A stretch of 64,000 nt of DNA from Antedon mediterranea (lineage: Eukaryota > Echinodermata > Crinoidea > Comatulida > Antedonidae). The notes below the pieces were generated by a model. The model was not told where the DNA came from. It saw only the letters and a program-made list of their open reading frames with translations, and ran no database searches. Where the stretch lies: NCBI RefSeq assembly GCF_964355755.1, contig NC_092670.1, forward strand, positions 22,629,201 through 22,693,200. Reading direction: 5' to 3'. The position numbers and the translations under genes were made by a program. This document shows, in pieces, positions 35,705-46,617 of the stretch (within the stretch, counting starts at the first letter, position 1; each line of letters starts with the position of its first letter).

Positions 35705-38700
35705 TTAAAATTTAATTTGAATGGCTTCATGATAGCTATAATAAATTGGAATTACTTCAGCCTGTACTGAATCAAGACCTTTGCTATAAACATGATCAAT
35801 CAATGTATTGTTTTCAGTTGTAGAACATGTAACATGTTGTTTGTACTCATTCTCTGCCATTAAATTATTCACTCTGGAAGATTGTTTGAAAAGATTTTCA
35901 TTAAAATCACCCATTACAATACATTTTGTGCTCATTTTATGTAACTCTTCCAAATGTTTTCTCAAATTTTGACAGAATTGATTAATATCATAACTTGGGG
36001 GTCGATAAATTACTGACACGGCAACAGAAATCGGACTTGTTATTAAAAATGAAACTGCTTCAATATCATTATTACATATGTTTAATCTGCTTGAGGACGT
36101 ATTCTTTGCATACACTGCAACTCCACCATGAGCCTGATGTTTTATTTTGGAACTGAGATCATTTGTATTAGAATACGAATCATACCTTGCTTGGTGATAC
36201 AATTTATACGGCTCAATGCGTACGTCAAAAAAATCATCATCCTTGTTTAACCATGTTTCAGTTAGACATATGATATTAGAATTCATAAACAAATCATTAC
36301 ACTGAAGATCAACAAAATGTTGTTTAAGCCCTTGAATGTTATGTAACATTATTGAAAATCTAGAAGCCGAATCATGACCTTGTTTATCACATTGTACGTA
36401 TGAATCCATATTATTTAAGCACTTTTTTATGTTTGGATCACAATAAATCAGACTAGGTTTAAAATTTTCAATAGTAAGTCCAGTTATTGAAGTAACACGA
36501 CTGAGGCCTACATATGCTTGACCATGCGTAAAAGTATCTTTAAGGCAAACCACTGCTTTATCCATTGTCATTCCTTGCACTTTATGAACTGTGCATGCAT
36601 ATGCTAATTTGAGAGGAAATTGTTTTCGACTGTATTTTTTCCCCATAGATTCTTTAAACATTTCAATTGCCTGAATACCAATGTCATTATTGTCAAATTT
36701 TACTTTAATAGATACTGGTTCGGTGTTATGATCAGGTTTGACTATTTCATCAACATGTCCCATACATCCATTCGTTAAGCCTTTTTTAACATCTACATTT
36801 TTAATCAACATCACTCTGGCATTAATTGCAATCCACAAATAGTTTAGTAAACTAGTTTGACGTGAATTCCGAGGTTTGTCACAATTTTTGCTCTGTTTCT
36901 TGCTATTTACTACACTATCTTCTGCTTTAATGCATACAATGTCTGTACAGGTTTTGTGCAACATTTTTTTATTCCATTCATCAACTTGTTTGTTGCGTGG
37001 GTAAATATGAACAGCATCTTCACATTCTTCACCTGTTTCACGTGATTTTAGAACTAATAAATCGTTATCAGACAAACAATCATGTTTTTCTTTTGTACGC
37101 AATTTGTTTAACAATAAAGCAAATTGTTTATCTTCTTTTTGCCTCATGATTTGATCTAACTGTACTTGCTTAAAGTTATCTATCCACAGTGAGCTTTCCA
37201 ATGTGTCTTTATATAACGAACTGCCCATCACCGGGGGTAACTGATAAAAATCACCAACAGCAATTACTGAAATGTAACCAAATGGACTATCGTTGCGTAC
37301 TTGTTTTATTTGCCTTAATCGTCCGTGGATATACCAAAGTAACCTTTGATTTACCATTGATATTTCATCTATAATAACAATTTGCAACTGGCCCAATTTA
37401 TTACGAAGTGCACTTATTTTTTCTTCTCCAAGTGGTTGATACGGAAGTGAAATATTAATCGGGATAGACAAAGCGCTATGAATTGTTTGGCCTTTAATAT
37501 TATATGCTGCGATTCCTGTAGGAGCTAATTTCAATATTGACAAATCATCGGGATTTTCCATAATCTTTCCAAGAATACGTGTCGCTTCATTATAAATACA
37601 ATTTACCAAATGACTTTTTCCTGTACCAGCGCCTCCAGTTATGAAAGTGTAAAATGCTTCAGGTTTGTTACCATTAACTTTGTCTAAACACCATTGTCTG
37701 GTCTTATAAAATATATGTTGTTGTTTTTCATTTAAAGATCGAATCATTTTGTTCAATTCTGGTCTTGGAATATTAGATGAATTAGACTCTAATTTAGATG
37801 TAGGATTTTTTTGAATTCCAAAATCTGGAATGAAAAATTCATCTTCTTCATCATCAACCTCTACATTTGGCTTTGGGTTGTCTAACCTTTCTTTTTCGCT
37901 TTCTGGACATAATAGGCTCCATGCATCTTCTTGTGGTCCAAATTTTGATAAACATTCCTGTGCTTCTTCAACATCATCAGCACTTTTTTCATATTGTTCC
38001 CTGTTTCCATGAACTATTGACTTTACCGTTTGTAATTGACAGCCACATAATTTCACACATCCTTTCTCATGAAATTGTTCATACGTTTCAAAATTTGGAG
38101 GTTTTAACTGTTCATCTTTTCGAAATGGTAGAAATAACTGAAGTATACTCAAAAAATATTTCTCAGGTGCTGTATCCATTGGAAACCGTGGGTATCTTAC
38201 TATAGCATTACTAGTTCGTGTTCTTTTTTGGATGAATCCCAACTGTTTTTTTAACTGAAATACATTCTTTTTTTGTTTGTTTCCTTTCATTTCTGATGAA
38301 CTCAATATTCTATATTCTGAACAAAATTTTGCAAGGCACATTTTATTAAATTCAGAACTATTAGGTCGAGCTTTATATTTGTCGATCTTATTTGGCAACC
38401 ATGCACTTACATCATCATCTTCTTTGTTTTTAATTACACTTAGTGGTAAACTCATTCTGACAGGGTTAGGTCCTACTGGGATAAATTCAACTTTCCTTGA
38501 ACATTCTTTTAATCTTAAACTACAAACACGATAAATACTTTCTTGTGCAGACACTTCTCGATTATTCATATAAACATTACCAAGTTTTCGCAAACTTTGC
38601 CTAGCATCTTCATTGCCTTCTTTTACTTCTGATGCTGCATGATTTAACAGTAAACCCATTTCACGTTCAGATTTTGACATATATCCTATAACGTAAATTA

Positions 38701-41700
38701 TACATGCATATACATTTGTAATATATTGAATATCCATATTAGCATTCCATGCTCTCAATAAGGAAGGATTATATTGATTTACCCACACATCTTGAGGGTT
38801 TCTCTTTATAACTATTTTTTCCTCAGTAGCTACACAATTATTTGCTTTCTCAAATGCACTCTGTGTAATACCTAAACTTTGGAAAAGTTCTATTGCATTT
38901 TTATATGTTTCTTCATTAGTCACAGCATCTTTTACTGAGGTTAACAGCTCCGTTGCTTTTTTATTGTCATCATTATCATCATTGTCTTTATCCACAATTG
39001 TAGGTCTCATAACAAATGTATTTCCAGAAGGTTGTCTGGGAAAGTTAAATCTGCAATTTGTTCCCTTTTTTTTACATGATTTAGAATGTCTTTTACTGTG
39101 AATTTGCACACTTTTAACAGTTTCATTCAGTTCACGATCTACAGTTTCACATGGCACAGCACAAGAAATATATTTATCAACAAAATTAATAACTTCATTA
39201 TCTTTATCTGTACCAAAAATAGGAGCATTTTCAACCCATACTAACATATGAACATGTGGACTTCCTCTCATTTGAAATTCAATTCGGTAAAAATAATCTA
39301 CGACTTTACCAATAGGCTGTGCTTCAGACAAAATTACATTTTTCAAAAAAGTATGAAAGCGTTTGTCAAACATTCTTGCAACAGTCACCGGATTTGATTT
39401 CAACAAATTACATTTATCTGCCCATTCCAATTCTTCAATGTTTCTTTGGTCTCCTGACTGATTTAACAATGTCGTCATTATTTCTTTCCAACGGAAGTCA
39501 GCACTTGAGAATGAAAGAAAGAATGTTGGCTTTCCAATCTGTCTAACCATTGCTATTATATCTTTTTGTGTAGCTTGCCAGTACGGTGGAGTTCCACGAA
39601 TTTGTTTTAAAAATTTATAACCCTTATCAGATTTTAAAATCTCCTGAATTTTGGTAACATTTTTTAAATCGGATACAGTAACTTTGCTAAAGTCATCCTT
39701 TTTACTTGACCCTTTTCGCAATGCAATGGAAATACTAGATAAAATTTGTTGAAGTTCATATAAAGATTGAGCATAAAATATGAATTCTGTATTTTGTGCA
39801 AACCTGTTATCTATATGCATTAATCTATTGTGAAAATAACGTCCAAGTGTTATTTTAACATCTCTCGTATCATGGAATGTTGGTTGTCCTGTTGGAAATA
39901 ACACTGGAAATGATTTTGCTTCATTGCTTTTATTACTTAATAATGCAATAGGGCTATTATTTTCACACGGTGCACAACAAATTATTTCATTAAAATATTC
40001 ATCAACCAAATTTTGTCGCATGTCAACAGGTTGGAGACTTGTATCAAAGGTAGCACCACACAATTGGTCTTCTACTTCTACCTCTTCTTCTTCAATGTTT
40101 TCTACACATGTTTGATTTTCATGTACATTAGTATTTGCATTTTCGATGTTTTCTTCAGATAAATAATTATGCCATTCTTCATTAATAGCTATGTCAAAAT
40201 AGCACTTGTTGTGATCTTGTAAATATCTAAGAGCTTGAATAACATTGGCAGTGTTAACAAATTTATATTTGTAATAACCTTTGTAAGATAACTTTCGCTT
40301 CAATTTTACAGATATTAATTGATCATCAACCTGTGGTCTAGGCAGCATTTTTACAGTTTCAATAGTATTTGATGGTACACATACGACTGGTCCATGTATT
40401 CCATTCTGTCCACCTTTCGGTAAATTCATTAATTTCATAAAAGGAATGTTTAATCCAATCAAATGCTGCTCTAAATTATTTAAACACCTGAGCTCAGGAG
40501 GAATATCGTGTAGTTGTAAATTGTTTGAATTGGCTTCTGCAGGAACTTTCCCGTTTAACATTTTCCTGTGGCATGTGAAACAATTCCATAAACGACATCT
40601 TGGTGATTCGACAAATTGACAAGGTTTATTACATTCATTATTGCAAAGATGCAAATACTTTTCATTTATACAAGCCTTATTTTTGTATTTAGCTTTGATG
40701 CACTTCATAACTTGATCTTTGAATAACAATTTAAAGCATACACAACAAACATATTCAGGACCACGAGAAACTGTTTCCCTGAAGTTTTCTAAAACAATAT
40801 TAAAATTAGTGTTTTCTGTTTTGATTTTTTCCCGATTTTTCATATTTTTCTTAATGATTTTTTTCCGGAACCCTTCATCACCATGATACTTTTCTGTAAA
40901 TCTTTGCTTACATCTTTGACGAAATTTTGAATTCCCTCGATATTTCTCTGCCAATTTATGCTTACAGTTTTGTCTAAATTTCAAATTACTCCGATACTTT
41001 TCTGCCAATTTGTCTTTGCATTTTTGCCTAAATTTCAAATTACTCCGATACTTTTCTGCCAATTTGTCTTTGCATTTTGTTCTAAATTTTAAATTACTCC
41101 GATACTTTTCTACCAATTTATCTTTCCATTTTTGTTTAAATTTCAAATTAGTCCGATACTTTTCAACAAATTTTTCTTTACAGTTTTGTCTAAATTTAAA
41201 ATTACTTTGATACTTCTCTGTCAATTTTTGGGTAATGTTTTCTCTGAATTGTGAATTACTACAATACTTCTGTGTTAAATTTTGTTTCAAATTTTTTCGA
41301 AATTGTGGATCATTGTGATATCTTTCCTTATTTCTTTGTTTATTATTTTGCCTAGTTTTATGTCTAAACATTGTTTCATTGTTGTATCTATTCTTCATTG
41401 TTTCTTTTTTGGTTGTTCGGTAATCCAAATCAATGTTGTAGTTATTTTTAGCTTTATTTCGTACCTTAACATTATATTCAGGTTCACATCTATACTTTTT
41501 GTGTTGTCTTTCTCTGTTTTCTTTCCTTTTTTGGAATTTATAATCATCATCACCATATCTTATTTTTTGCGCCTCTTTTACTTTGCGTTTCTTTTCCTCT
41601 CTGTATACAGAATCACTTTCATATTTGTTTCCGGTTTCTTTTATTTCTTCTGAATTATTTTTTTTTTCTCTTTCCCGTTTAATTTTCTGTCGATTCTTTT

Positions 41701-44700
41701 CTATTTCTTTTCTAATTCTATAAGATTGTTTTCGTTTTCCGCTCAATATTTTTACTTTGCTTTCTGAACAAGGTTTTTCATCAGTTTTACTCTTTTTGTG
41801 TTTTGGTTCTTTGTCTTCAAATGTGTCACAAGTTTCTTTTCCAGTTTGCTTTCGTTTCTTTGTTGTAGAATTCTTTACCAAAAAAATCGCCTCTGTATTT
41901 GACAGTTTATTGTGGGATGTCACATTCATATCAACTTGTCCTGTTGTTTCCTGAACATTATTTTGACTCACATTGACAGATTCTACTACATTAAAATGCA
42001 CATTCATGGTGTACAAAATATATATACCATTGTCAGTTGTAACATCATCTATTCTTCCCGGCTTTTTAGCAGAAAACAATTGCCACGTCAAAAGTTGATC
42101 ATTAAATGAATAAATATCTGTATTAAGCAAGTTTGCCATTGCACTTATTTCAGTATTGGATGCCCACGTTCCATTATCCATTACTCTTTTTTTAAACACA
42201 TATTCCTTAACTGATCTATATTCGTGACTAAATGTATTAATAAATAAGTCATCAGTTTCCAATAAATGATTAGTAATTGCTCTTCTTAAAAATAAATGAT
42301 TATCTTCAGTCCCAGAAATAATGTATGAAATTGCACGATAAAAACAATTACCATCACCTGTAATATTTGTAATTTGAAGAGGATGTCCAATCTGACTAGC
42401 TCTGTTAATACCACAATTCATATCGGTATGTTCACAATGAATGCCTAATTTATTACACATGTTTTTCTTTTGTGCTTCTGAGGTAGGAATAAATTTAAAA
42501 TTCTCGTCAGGTCTTTCTGCATACTGAACATTAACAATTTCAATATCACTATCACTTTGCCATCCATTACTTGATGAGACATGACCTTCTTTATTATGTT
42601 TTTTGCCTTTAACGTTAGAATCAATATTCTTGTCTGGTAATCTTGTACTACATTTATACTGATAAGAGGTACTAGGTTCATCAACGTCGACGTTTCCCAA
42701 GTTTCTTTGTTCACAATTATCATCGAGCACAGAAGCGGAACATAACATCATAGACTTATTTTCAATATTTACACCAGTCAGTTCAAACTCGGTTTCATGT
42801 AAATTACAGTTCATTGACCTTGCTAATCTTATACAATAATCGTACACACCTTGCCACGATGGACTGTAAAGTAAAATACTCTTTCCATGTTCACTAACAC
42901 AACCAAATCGATCTCTTGCATGTGGATCAAATATAAGAAATCCATTTACACGTTTGATAATAGAAAATGTGCTTCTGTTGAAATTCATAAAAAATGCATC
43001 ATGTTGGTGTAATTCTTGTTCAAGAGCTTGGTTTAATGACAAGGCTCCATATTCAGCCATAAATTCGAGATTCCCATCTATTATGCCAAAAACTGATTCT
43101 TTGGGAGATATTACAAATGTGTTATCCAAGATATCCAATTCTTTCGGCAGTTCAGAAATCATTAAAAGGTCCTCGTGCATAGTGGAATCTTTCTGAATGT
43201 AACGGTACAACTCGTTTCCAAGAGTCAATATTGTATCAAGGTCTTTGGTGTAAAATTCATTTCCATTCCTCTTTGTAGAATAAAGAATAGCTACAAGACT
43301 ATTTGCAACACACTGTTTACCACTTGCAAAGCCAAATCTATAATTCCCTTGATTAAAATTACCCTGTGCTACAGTTATATTTTCATTACTATTATATACT
43401 TGTAATTCATTTATTGATTGTGTTTTCTGCCTTTTTCGTGTATTTTTTTGTTTTGGTACATCATCGATTATCAATTCTTCCGAAAAATTACTTTTTGTTA
43501 AAACTTCAATATCCACATCGATAGTATGTTGGTCACATTTAGGTTTAGTATGGGACCTAATTTTTTCAGTCACTGCTTTTTTGAATCCGTCATCAATTAT
43601 CAATACTTCATTTTCCTCAAATTCACAACTTGCACATGTTTGATTTTTATGATCTGTACCATTACTATCAATTATTCTACTTCTGTCATTCATTTTGCTA
43701 TTATTTTGTGCTTTCGCATCGTCAGTCGCTGTGTTGTCGTTTTCTACAGTACATTCCATTTTAAAATCCTCGTCAGTTTTCGTTTCAGAATTGTCATTAT
43801 TACCCATGTTCTTTATATCTTTCATAGTATCGCAATCATTCTTTAAATTCACATTACCTTGTGCTTTTTTGTTATCAATCCTCTTAGTTTTGACAAAACG
43901 ACCCTTGTTATTTCGTAAACGTTTCGAACCACCACCTGATTGTTGTTGTATTCCGTGCGTTACTTTTGTATTTTTCAAATCATCACACATAGGCCTACCA
44001 CTGTCGTCAATTATTGTTTGTGAATTTCCCAATATATTCGTTTTACCATTTTCTTTGTTGTATTCTCTGTAAGTAGTTGTATTCATATTCCATTCCATTT
44101 TTTTATTATTTTGTCTTTCATAGAAATCTTTTACACCTTTGCCAATATATTTTACACCTGGTTCTATACTTATACCATTTATAACGCGCTTTCTCCTTTT
44201 CTTATTTCCTCTATTTTTACATCTTTTTTTTCTGTTGTCGGTTCTTTTCTTTGATCTTACTCTGATCCAATCACTACCAAGTAAATCTTCACTTTCTGTT
44301 TGTTGACATTTTAATATTGCATTATTATAACGTTTTTCTTTATTTTTCGTTAATTCTGGAAAGTCTGAAGTGACAGATTCATCAGGTTCTAGAATCGTAT
44401 ATCTATTGAAATGACAGGGAATACCTATTTCGCCAAACATGTTATCAACAAAATTATTATTCCCACACATTGAACAAATCCAAATTACCCGGGAATTACA
44501 TAGTTTGTCTTCAAAAACATCTCTTACACATTTCACATGAAAATATTGACTACAACAGTCACATGTTATGCAATTGTCGTCTACTTTCACTTCAATATTA
44601 CAGAAATCGCATGTATCATCAAACTCTGAAGTGACATCTGTACCATAAGATAATATGTTTATGATATCATCAATTATTCCTTTAAATTCTGTTGTATCTT

Positions 44701-44977
44701 TCATAAATTCACAATTGACATTACCTGTATCATCATTTCTGTCGTCTTTGACATTCTCAGTTGAACAGCATTCATCAAGTAGGTCCAAGATGTCATTAAC
44801 AACTATTTTAAATTCTGCTGTCTTATCCATAACTCCATTATTAACATTACCAGTTGTATTGACAAAAATATGCTTTTTACTTGTAACTTCTTTATTCACA
44901 TTCTTACACAAATAAATTATCATTGTAAAGATAATCAACAAAAAGATACCAACTAATGTTATGAATTCCATATCCAT
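35705..44977 (-). CDS. Helentron (Helitron2) Rep/helicase polyprotein with PHD, two cysteine-protease-like domains and EEP nuclease
   Basis: This is one open frame of 3090 codons with no stop or intron. In order (approximate residues): a hydrophobic segment (5-25, FITLVGIFLLIIFTMIIYL); a PHD finger (119-180, C-x2-C, H-x2-C); a papain-like cysteine protease-like region (535-715, GKQCVANSL and FDPH) that resembles tegument-type deubiquitinases; an OTU domain (865-995, GDGNC and VHF); 18-residue basic repeats (1200-1370); a cysteine-rich domain (1405-1600); the Rep nuclease with HUH motif SPHVHMLVW (~1910) and two-tyrosine motif YVIGYMSK (~2090); a PIF1 helicase with GGAGTGKSH (~2450), IIDEISMV, GDFYQLPP, HKVQGMT and YVGLSR; and an endonuclease/exonuclease/phosphatase domain (2870-3090) with LTETWL, GDFNEN and LIDHVY. 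Helitrons move by rolling-circle replication using HUH Rep and helicase. The EEP domain places this one in the Helentron group. All key motifs are intact, so it may be recent or active. Confidence 0.95.
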   Translation of the reverse strand: MDMEFITLVGIFLLIIFTMIIYLCKNVNKEVTSKKHIFVNTTGNVNNGVMDKTAEFKIVVNDILDLLDECCSTENVKDDRNDDTGNVNCEFMKDTTEFKGIIDDIINILSYGTDVTSEFDDTCDFCNIEVKVDDNCITCDCCSQYFHVKCVRDVFEDKLCNSRVIWICSMCGNNNFVDNMFGEIGIPCHFNRYTILEPDESVTSDFPELTKNKEKRYNNAILKCQQTESEDLLGSDWIRVRSKKRTDNRKKRCKNRGNKKRRKRVINGISIEPGVKYIGKGVKDFYERQNNKKMEWNMNTTTYREYNKENGKTNILGNSQTIIDDSGRPMCDDLKNTKVTHGIQQQSGGGSKRLRNNKGRFVKTKRIDNKKAQGNVNLKNDCDTMKDIKNMGNNDNSETKTDEDFKMECTVENDNTATDDAKAQNNSKMNDRSRIIDSNGTDHKNQTCASCEFEENEVLIIDDGFKKAVTEKIRSHTKPKCDQHTIDVDIEVLTKSNFSEELIIDDVPKQKNTRKRQKTQSINELQVYNSNENITVAQGNFNQGNYRFGFASGKQCVANSLVAILYSTKRNGNEFYTKDLDTILTLGNELYRYIQKDSTMHEDLLMISELPKELDILDNTFVISPKESVFGIIDGNLEFMAEYGALSLNQALEQELHQHDAFFMNFNRSTFSIIKRVNGFLIFDPHARDRFGCVSEHGKSILLYSPSWQGVYDYCIRLARSMNCNLHETEFELTGVNIENKSMMLCSASVLDDNCEQRNLGNVDVDEPSTSYQYKCSTRLPDKNIDSNVKGKKHNKEGHVSSSNGWQSDSDIEIVNVQYAERPDENFKFIPTSEAQKKNMCNKLGIHCEHTDMNCGINRASQIGHPLQITNITGDGNCFYRAISYIISGTEDNHLFLRRAITNHLLETDDLFINTFSHEYRSVKEYVFKKRVMDNGTWASNTEISAMANLLNTDIYSFNDQLLTWQLFSAKKPGRIDDVTTDNGIYILYTMNVHFNVVESVNVSQNNVQETTGQVDMNVTSHNKLSNTEAIFLVKNSTTKKRKQTGKETCDTFEDKEPKHKKSKTDEKPCSESKVKILSGKRKQSYRIRKEIEKNRQKIKREREKKNNSEEIKETGNKYESDSVYREEKKRKVKEAQKIRYGDDDYKFQKRKENRERQHKKYRCEPEYNVKVRNKAKNNYNIDLDYRTTKKETMKNRYNNETMFRHKTRQNNKQRNKERYHNDPQFRKNLKQNLTQKYCSNSQFRENITQKLTEKYQSNFKFRQNCKEKFVEKYRTNLKFKQKWKDKLVEKYRSNLKFRTKCKDKLAEKYRSNLKFRQKCKDKLAEKYRSNLKFRQNCKHKLAEKYRGNSKFRQRCKQRFTEKYHGDEGFRKKIIKKNMKNREKIKTENTNFNIVLENFRETVSRGPEYVCCVCFKLLFKDQVMKCIKAKYKNKACINEKYLHLCNNECNKPCQFVESPRCRLWNCFTCHRKMLNGKVPAEANSNNLQLHDIPPELRCLNNLEQHLIGLNIPFMKLMNLPKGGQNGIHGPVVCVPSNTIETVKMLPRPQVDDQLISVKLKRKLSYKGYYKYKFVNTANVIQALRYLQDHNKCYFDIAINEEWHNYLSEENIENANTNVHENQTCVENIEEEEVEVEDQLCGATFDTSLQPVDMRQNLVDEYFNEIICCAPCENNSPIALLSNKSNEAKSFPVLFPTGQPTFHDTRDVKITLGRYFHNRLMHIDNRFAQNTEFIFYAQSLYELQQILSSISIALRKGSSKKDDFSKVTVSDLKNVTKIQEILKSDKGYKFLKQIRGTPPYWQATQKDIIAMVRQIGKPTFFLSFSSADFRWKEIMTTLLNQSGDQRNIEELEWADKCNLLKSNPVTVARMFDKRFHTFLKNVILSEAQPIGKVVDYFYRIEFQMRGSPHVHMLVWVENAPIFGTDKDNEVINFVDKYISCAVPCETVDRELNETVKSVQIHSKRHSKSCKKKGTNCRFNFPRQPSGNTFVMRPTIVDKDNDDNDDNKKATELLTSVKDAVTNEETYKNAIELFQSLGITQSAFEKANNCVATEEKIVIKRNPQDVWVNQYNPSLLRAWNANMDIQYITNVYACIIYVIGYMSKSEREMGLLLNHAASEVKEGNEDARQSLRKLGNVYMNNREVSAQESIYRVCSLRLKECSRKVEFIPVGPNPVRMSLPLSVIKNKEDDDVSAWLPNKIDKYKARPNSSEFNKMCLAKFCSEYRILSSSEMKGNKQKKNVFQLKKQLGFIQKRTRTSNAIVRYPRFPMDTAPEKYFLSILQLFLPFRKDEQLKPPNFETYEQFHEKGCVKLCGCQLQTVKSIVHGNREQYEKSADDVEEAQECLSKFGPQEDAWSLLCPESEKERLDNPKPNVEVDDEEDEFFIPDFGIQKNPTSKLESNSSNIPRPELNKMIRSLNEKQQHIFYKTRQWCLDKVNGNKPEAFYTFITGGAGTGKSHLVNCIYNEATRILGKIMENPDDLSILKLAPTGIAAYNIKGQTIHSALSIPINISLPYQPLGEEKISALRNKLGQLQIVIIDEISMVNQRLLWYIHGRLRQIKQVRNDSPFGYISVIAVGDFYQLPPVMGSSLYKDTLESSLWIDNFKQVQLDQIMRQKEDKQFALLLNKLRTKEKHDCLSDNDLLVLKSRETGEECEDAVHIYPRNKQVDEWNKKMLHKTCTDIVCIKAEDSVVNSKKQSKNCDKPRNSRQTSLLNYLWIAINARVMLIKNVDVKKGLTNGCMGHVDEIVKPDHNTEPVSIKVKFDNNDIGIQAIEMFKESMGKKYSRKQFPLKLAYACTVHKVQGMTMDKAVVCLKDTFTHGQAYVGLSRVTSITGLTIENFKPSLIYCDPNIKKCLNNMDSYVQCDKQGHDSASRFSIMLHNIQGLKQHFVDLQCNDLFMNSNIICLTETWLNKDDDFFDVRIEPYKLYHQARYDSYSNTNDLSSKIKHQAHGGVAVYAKNTSSSRLNICNNDIEAVSFLITSPISVAVSVIYRPPSYDINQFCQNLRKHLEELHKMSTKCIVMGDFNENLFKQSSRVNNLMAENEYKQHVTCSTTENNTLIDHVYSKGLDSVQAEVIPIYYSYHEAIQIKF
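40860..41345 (-). repeat. 54-bp coding minisatellite inside the Helentron ORF
   Basis: About nine in-frame 54-bp units encode an 18-residue Lys/Arg-rich repeat (KYRSNLKFRQKCKDKLAE). The units at about 40987 and 41041 are almost identical. Conservation of the frame and of aromatic/basic positions suggests it is translated. It could form a helical nucleic-acid-binding spacer. Confidence 0.9.
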
Positions 44978-45523
44978 TATTCAAAATTTGTATAAGAAAC
45001 AAATCTACAAATTTCTTCAAATTAATAAACTTTGTATTCTGCAATTCCAATGAATATTACAATTAGGTTCTTTTTATCAATTCAAGAAATTCTTGCTAAA
45101 ACAAAATAAATTATTAAAATTCCAAAAACAATTCAATTTTATATTGTCTTTTGTTTCTATGATTTTTAATTTTTGTCCTAATTTTTTTTCTTTTAATATA
45201 TTTTTTTTTTATCTGCTTTTTTTTCAATAGTTCAATTATACAATTTCACTGAATAAAAAAATTAGCTTCTGCTTAATATTGGCTTGATGAAATACTCTAT
45301 ATTATTTTTAACTTCTCTTTAATACTTGGTTATGCTAAATAGTTTCAGATTCTAATTTTTATTCTTTTTACAATTCTACTTAATAACAGATTCAAATAAA
45401 AGTGATCTTTAAATCTTCTTTAATTAATTCTTTTGTAATAAACTCTGTTTAATATTTATTTCTTTATAATAAGCTTCTGTTTTATTCTTCAAACTTTTGT
45501 TTATATAATCAAACTTTAACTTT

Positions 45524-45795
45524 ACACTTTTGCTTTTGCAAAAATGGTTTTGTAATAAACTTTTGTTTATTAGTTGTTTCCTTGTGATTAACTTCTGTTA
45601 TCTTCAAGGTTTGACACTTTTGCTTTTGCAAAAATGGTTTTGTAATAAACTTTTGTTTATTAGTTGTTTCCTTGTGATTAACTTTTGTTATCTTCAAGGT
45701 TTTACACTTTTGCTTTTGCAAAAATGGTTTGTAATAAACTTTTGTTTATTAGTTTTTTCCTTGTGATAAACTTCTGTTTACTTCAAGGTTTTACT
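45524..45795. repeat. 90-bp tandem repeat, three copies, upstream of the Helentron ORF
   Basis: ACACTTTTGCTTTTGCAAAA starts at 45524, 45614 and 45704, each followed by TTGTAATAAACTTTTGTTTA. Weaker relatives extend back to about 45400. It lies in the probable 5' leader of the minus-strand Helentron gene. Confidence 0.95.
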
Positions 45796-45904
45796 GAATG
45801 TTTCAAAGATACTTTTAAAAAATGTTTAAAAAGAAATTGTGCATAAATATTAAAATTCGGTAACCCCTCGTAGAAACTCTCTTTGGAGAGTGGATCTTTT
45901 TCTA

Positions 45905-45947
45905 AAGACCCGGATCTCTTCTGAGATCCAGTGGGTTTATATAAGAC
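45905..45947 (-). promoter_or_regulatory. Candidate Helentron promoter (TATA box) and hairpin
   Basis: On the minus strand CTTATATAAACCC (about 45935-45947) is a good TATA box. It is followed by GGATCTCAGAAGAGATCC, a small hairpin. It stands about 960 bp before the Helentron ATG. This is inference only, as no transcript evidence is available. Confidence 0.3.
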
Positions 45948-45959
45948 AGTCACCTACAA

Positions 45960-46610
45960 TAAAAGAAAAAAAAAAGAGTTAGTTATTAATTTTAAGATAC
46001 ACTGTACAGTACTAAGAATTTGTAAAAACACTGATTTATCTACTGATTCAATTTATAATATACACATCCCCCTTGTGGAATGTAACATGATCTATTGGGC
46101 CTAGCAAAACAAATTAGGACCAACTCACTACTAAATTCAGGATAGACCCATTTTATAAAATTGCAAGTTTGTGTCTGGAGAAACTGACCACCACATTTAT
46201 GTTAAAAAGGATGATTGTCCCAAATTTTGAAGTAAATTATGATAATATATTTGTGACTTTGGTTTATACAATATAAATAAATCACTATAGAAGATATTTT
46301 GACCTAAAAATATGTCAAAACTTCATTACATGGAATGTGTCGGAAACAAATTCTTTCATAACAATTTCACCTTCACAATTTTTCAACTTCTACGAAATCA
46401 ACTTGTATTTTTGTTGCTTTTAATCAAACACTTGTATCAAATGATAATTCACATAAATTGTTATATTGTAATATTCAATAAAGTCCTAGTATAAACATAT
46501 AATCTGAAAATAGGTTTAATTATTCAATGTTCTAATATAACAGAATTTTATACACAAAAATATTTGGTCACTCAGTATTGTAAATTTACAGACAACACAT
46601 GTTTATCAAT
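45960..46610. other. AT-rich stretch between leader repeats and the next tandem array
   Basis: No gene or RNA was recognised. Confidence 0.5.
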
Positions 46611-46617
46611 TAAGGGA

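Noticed and set aside
37189-44915. Plus-strand open frames opposite the Helentron gene
   Set aside because: They are antisense shadows of the 3090-codon minus-strand frame, with biased composition (Phe/Leu/Ser) and no motifs.
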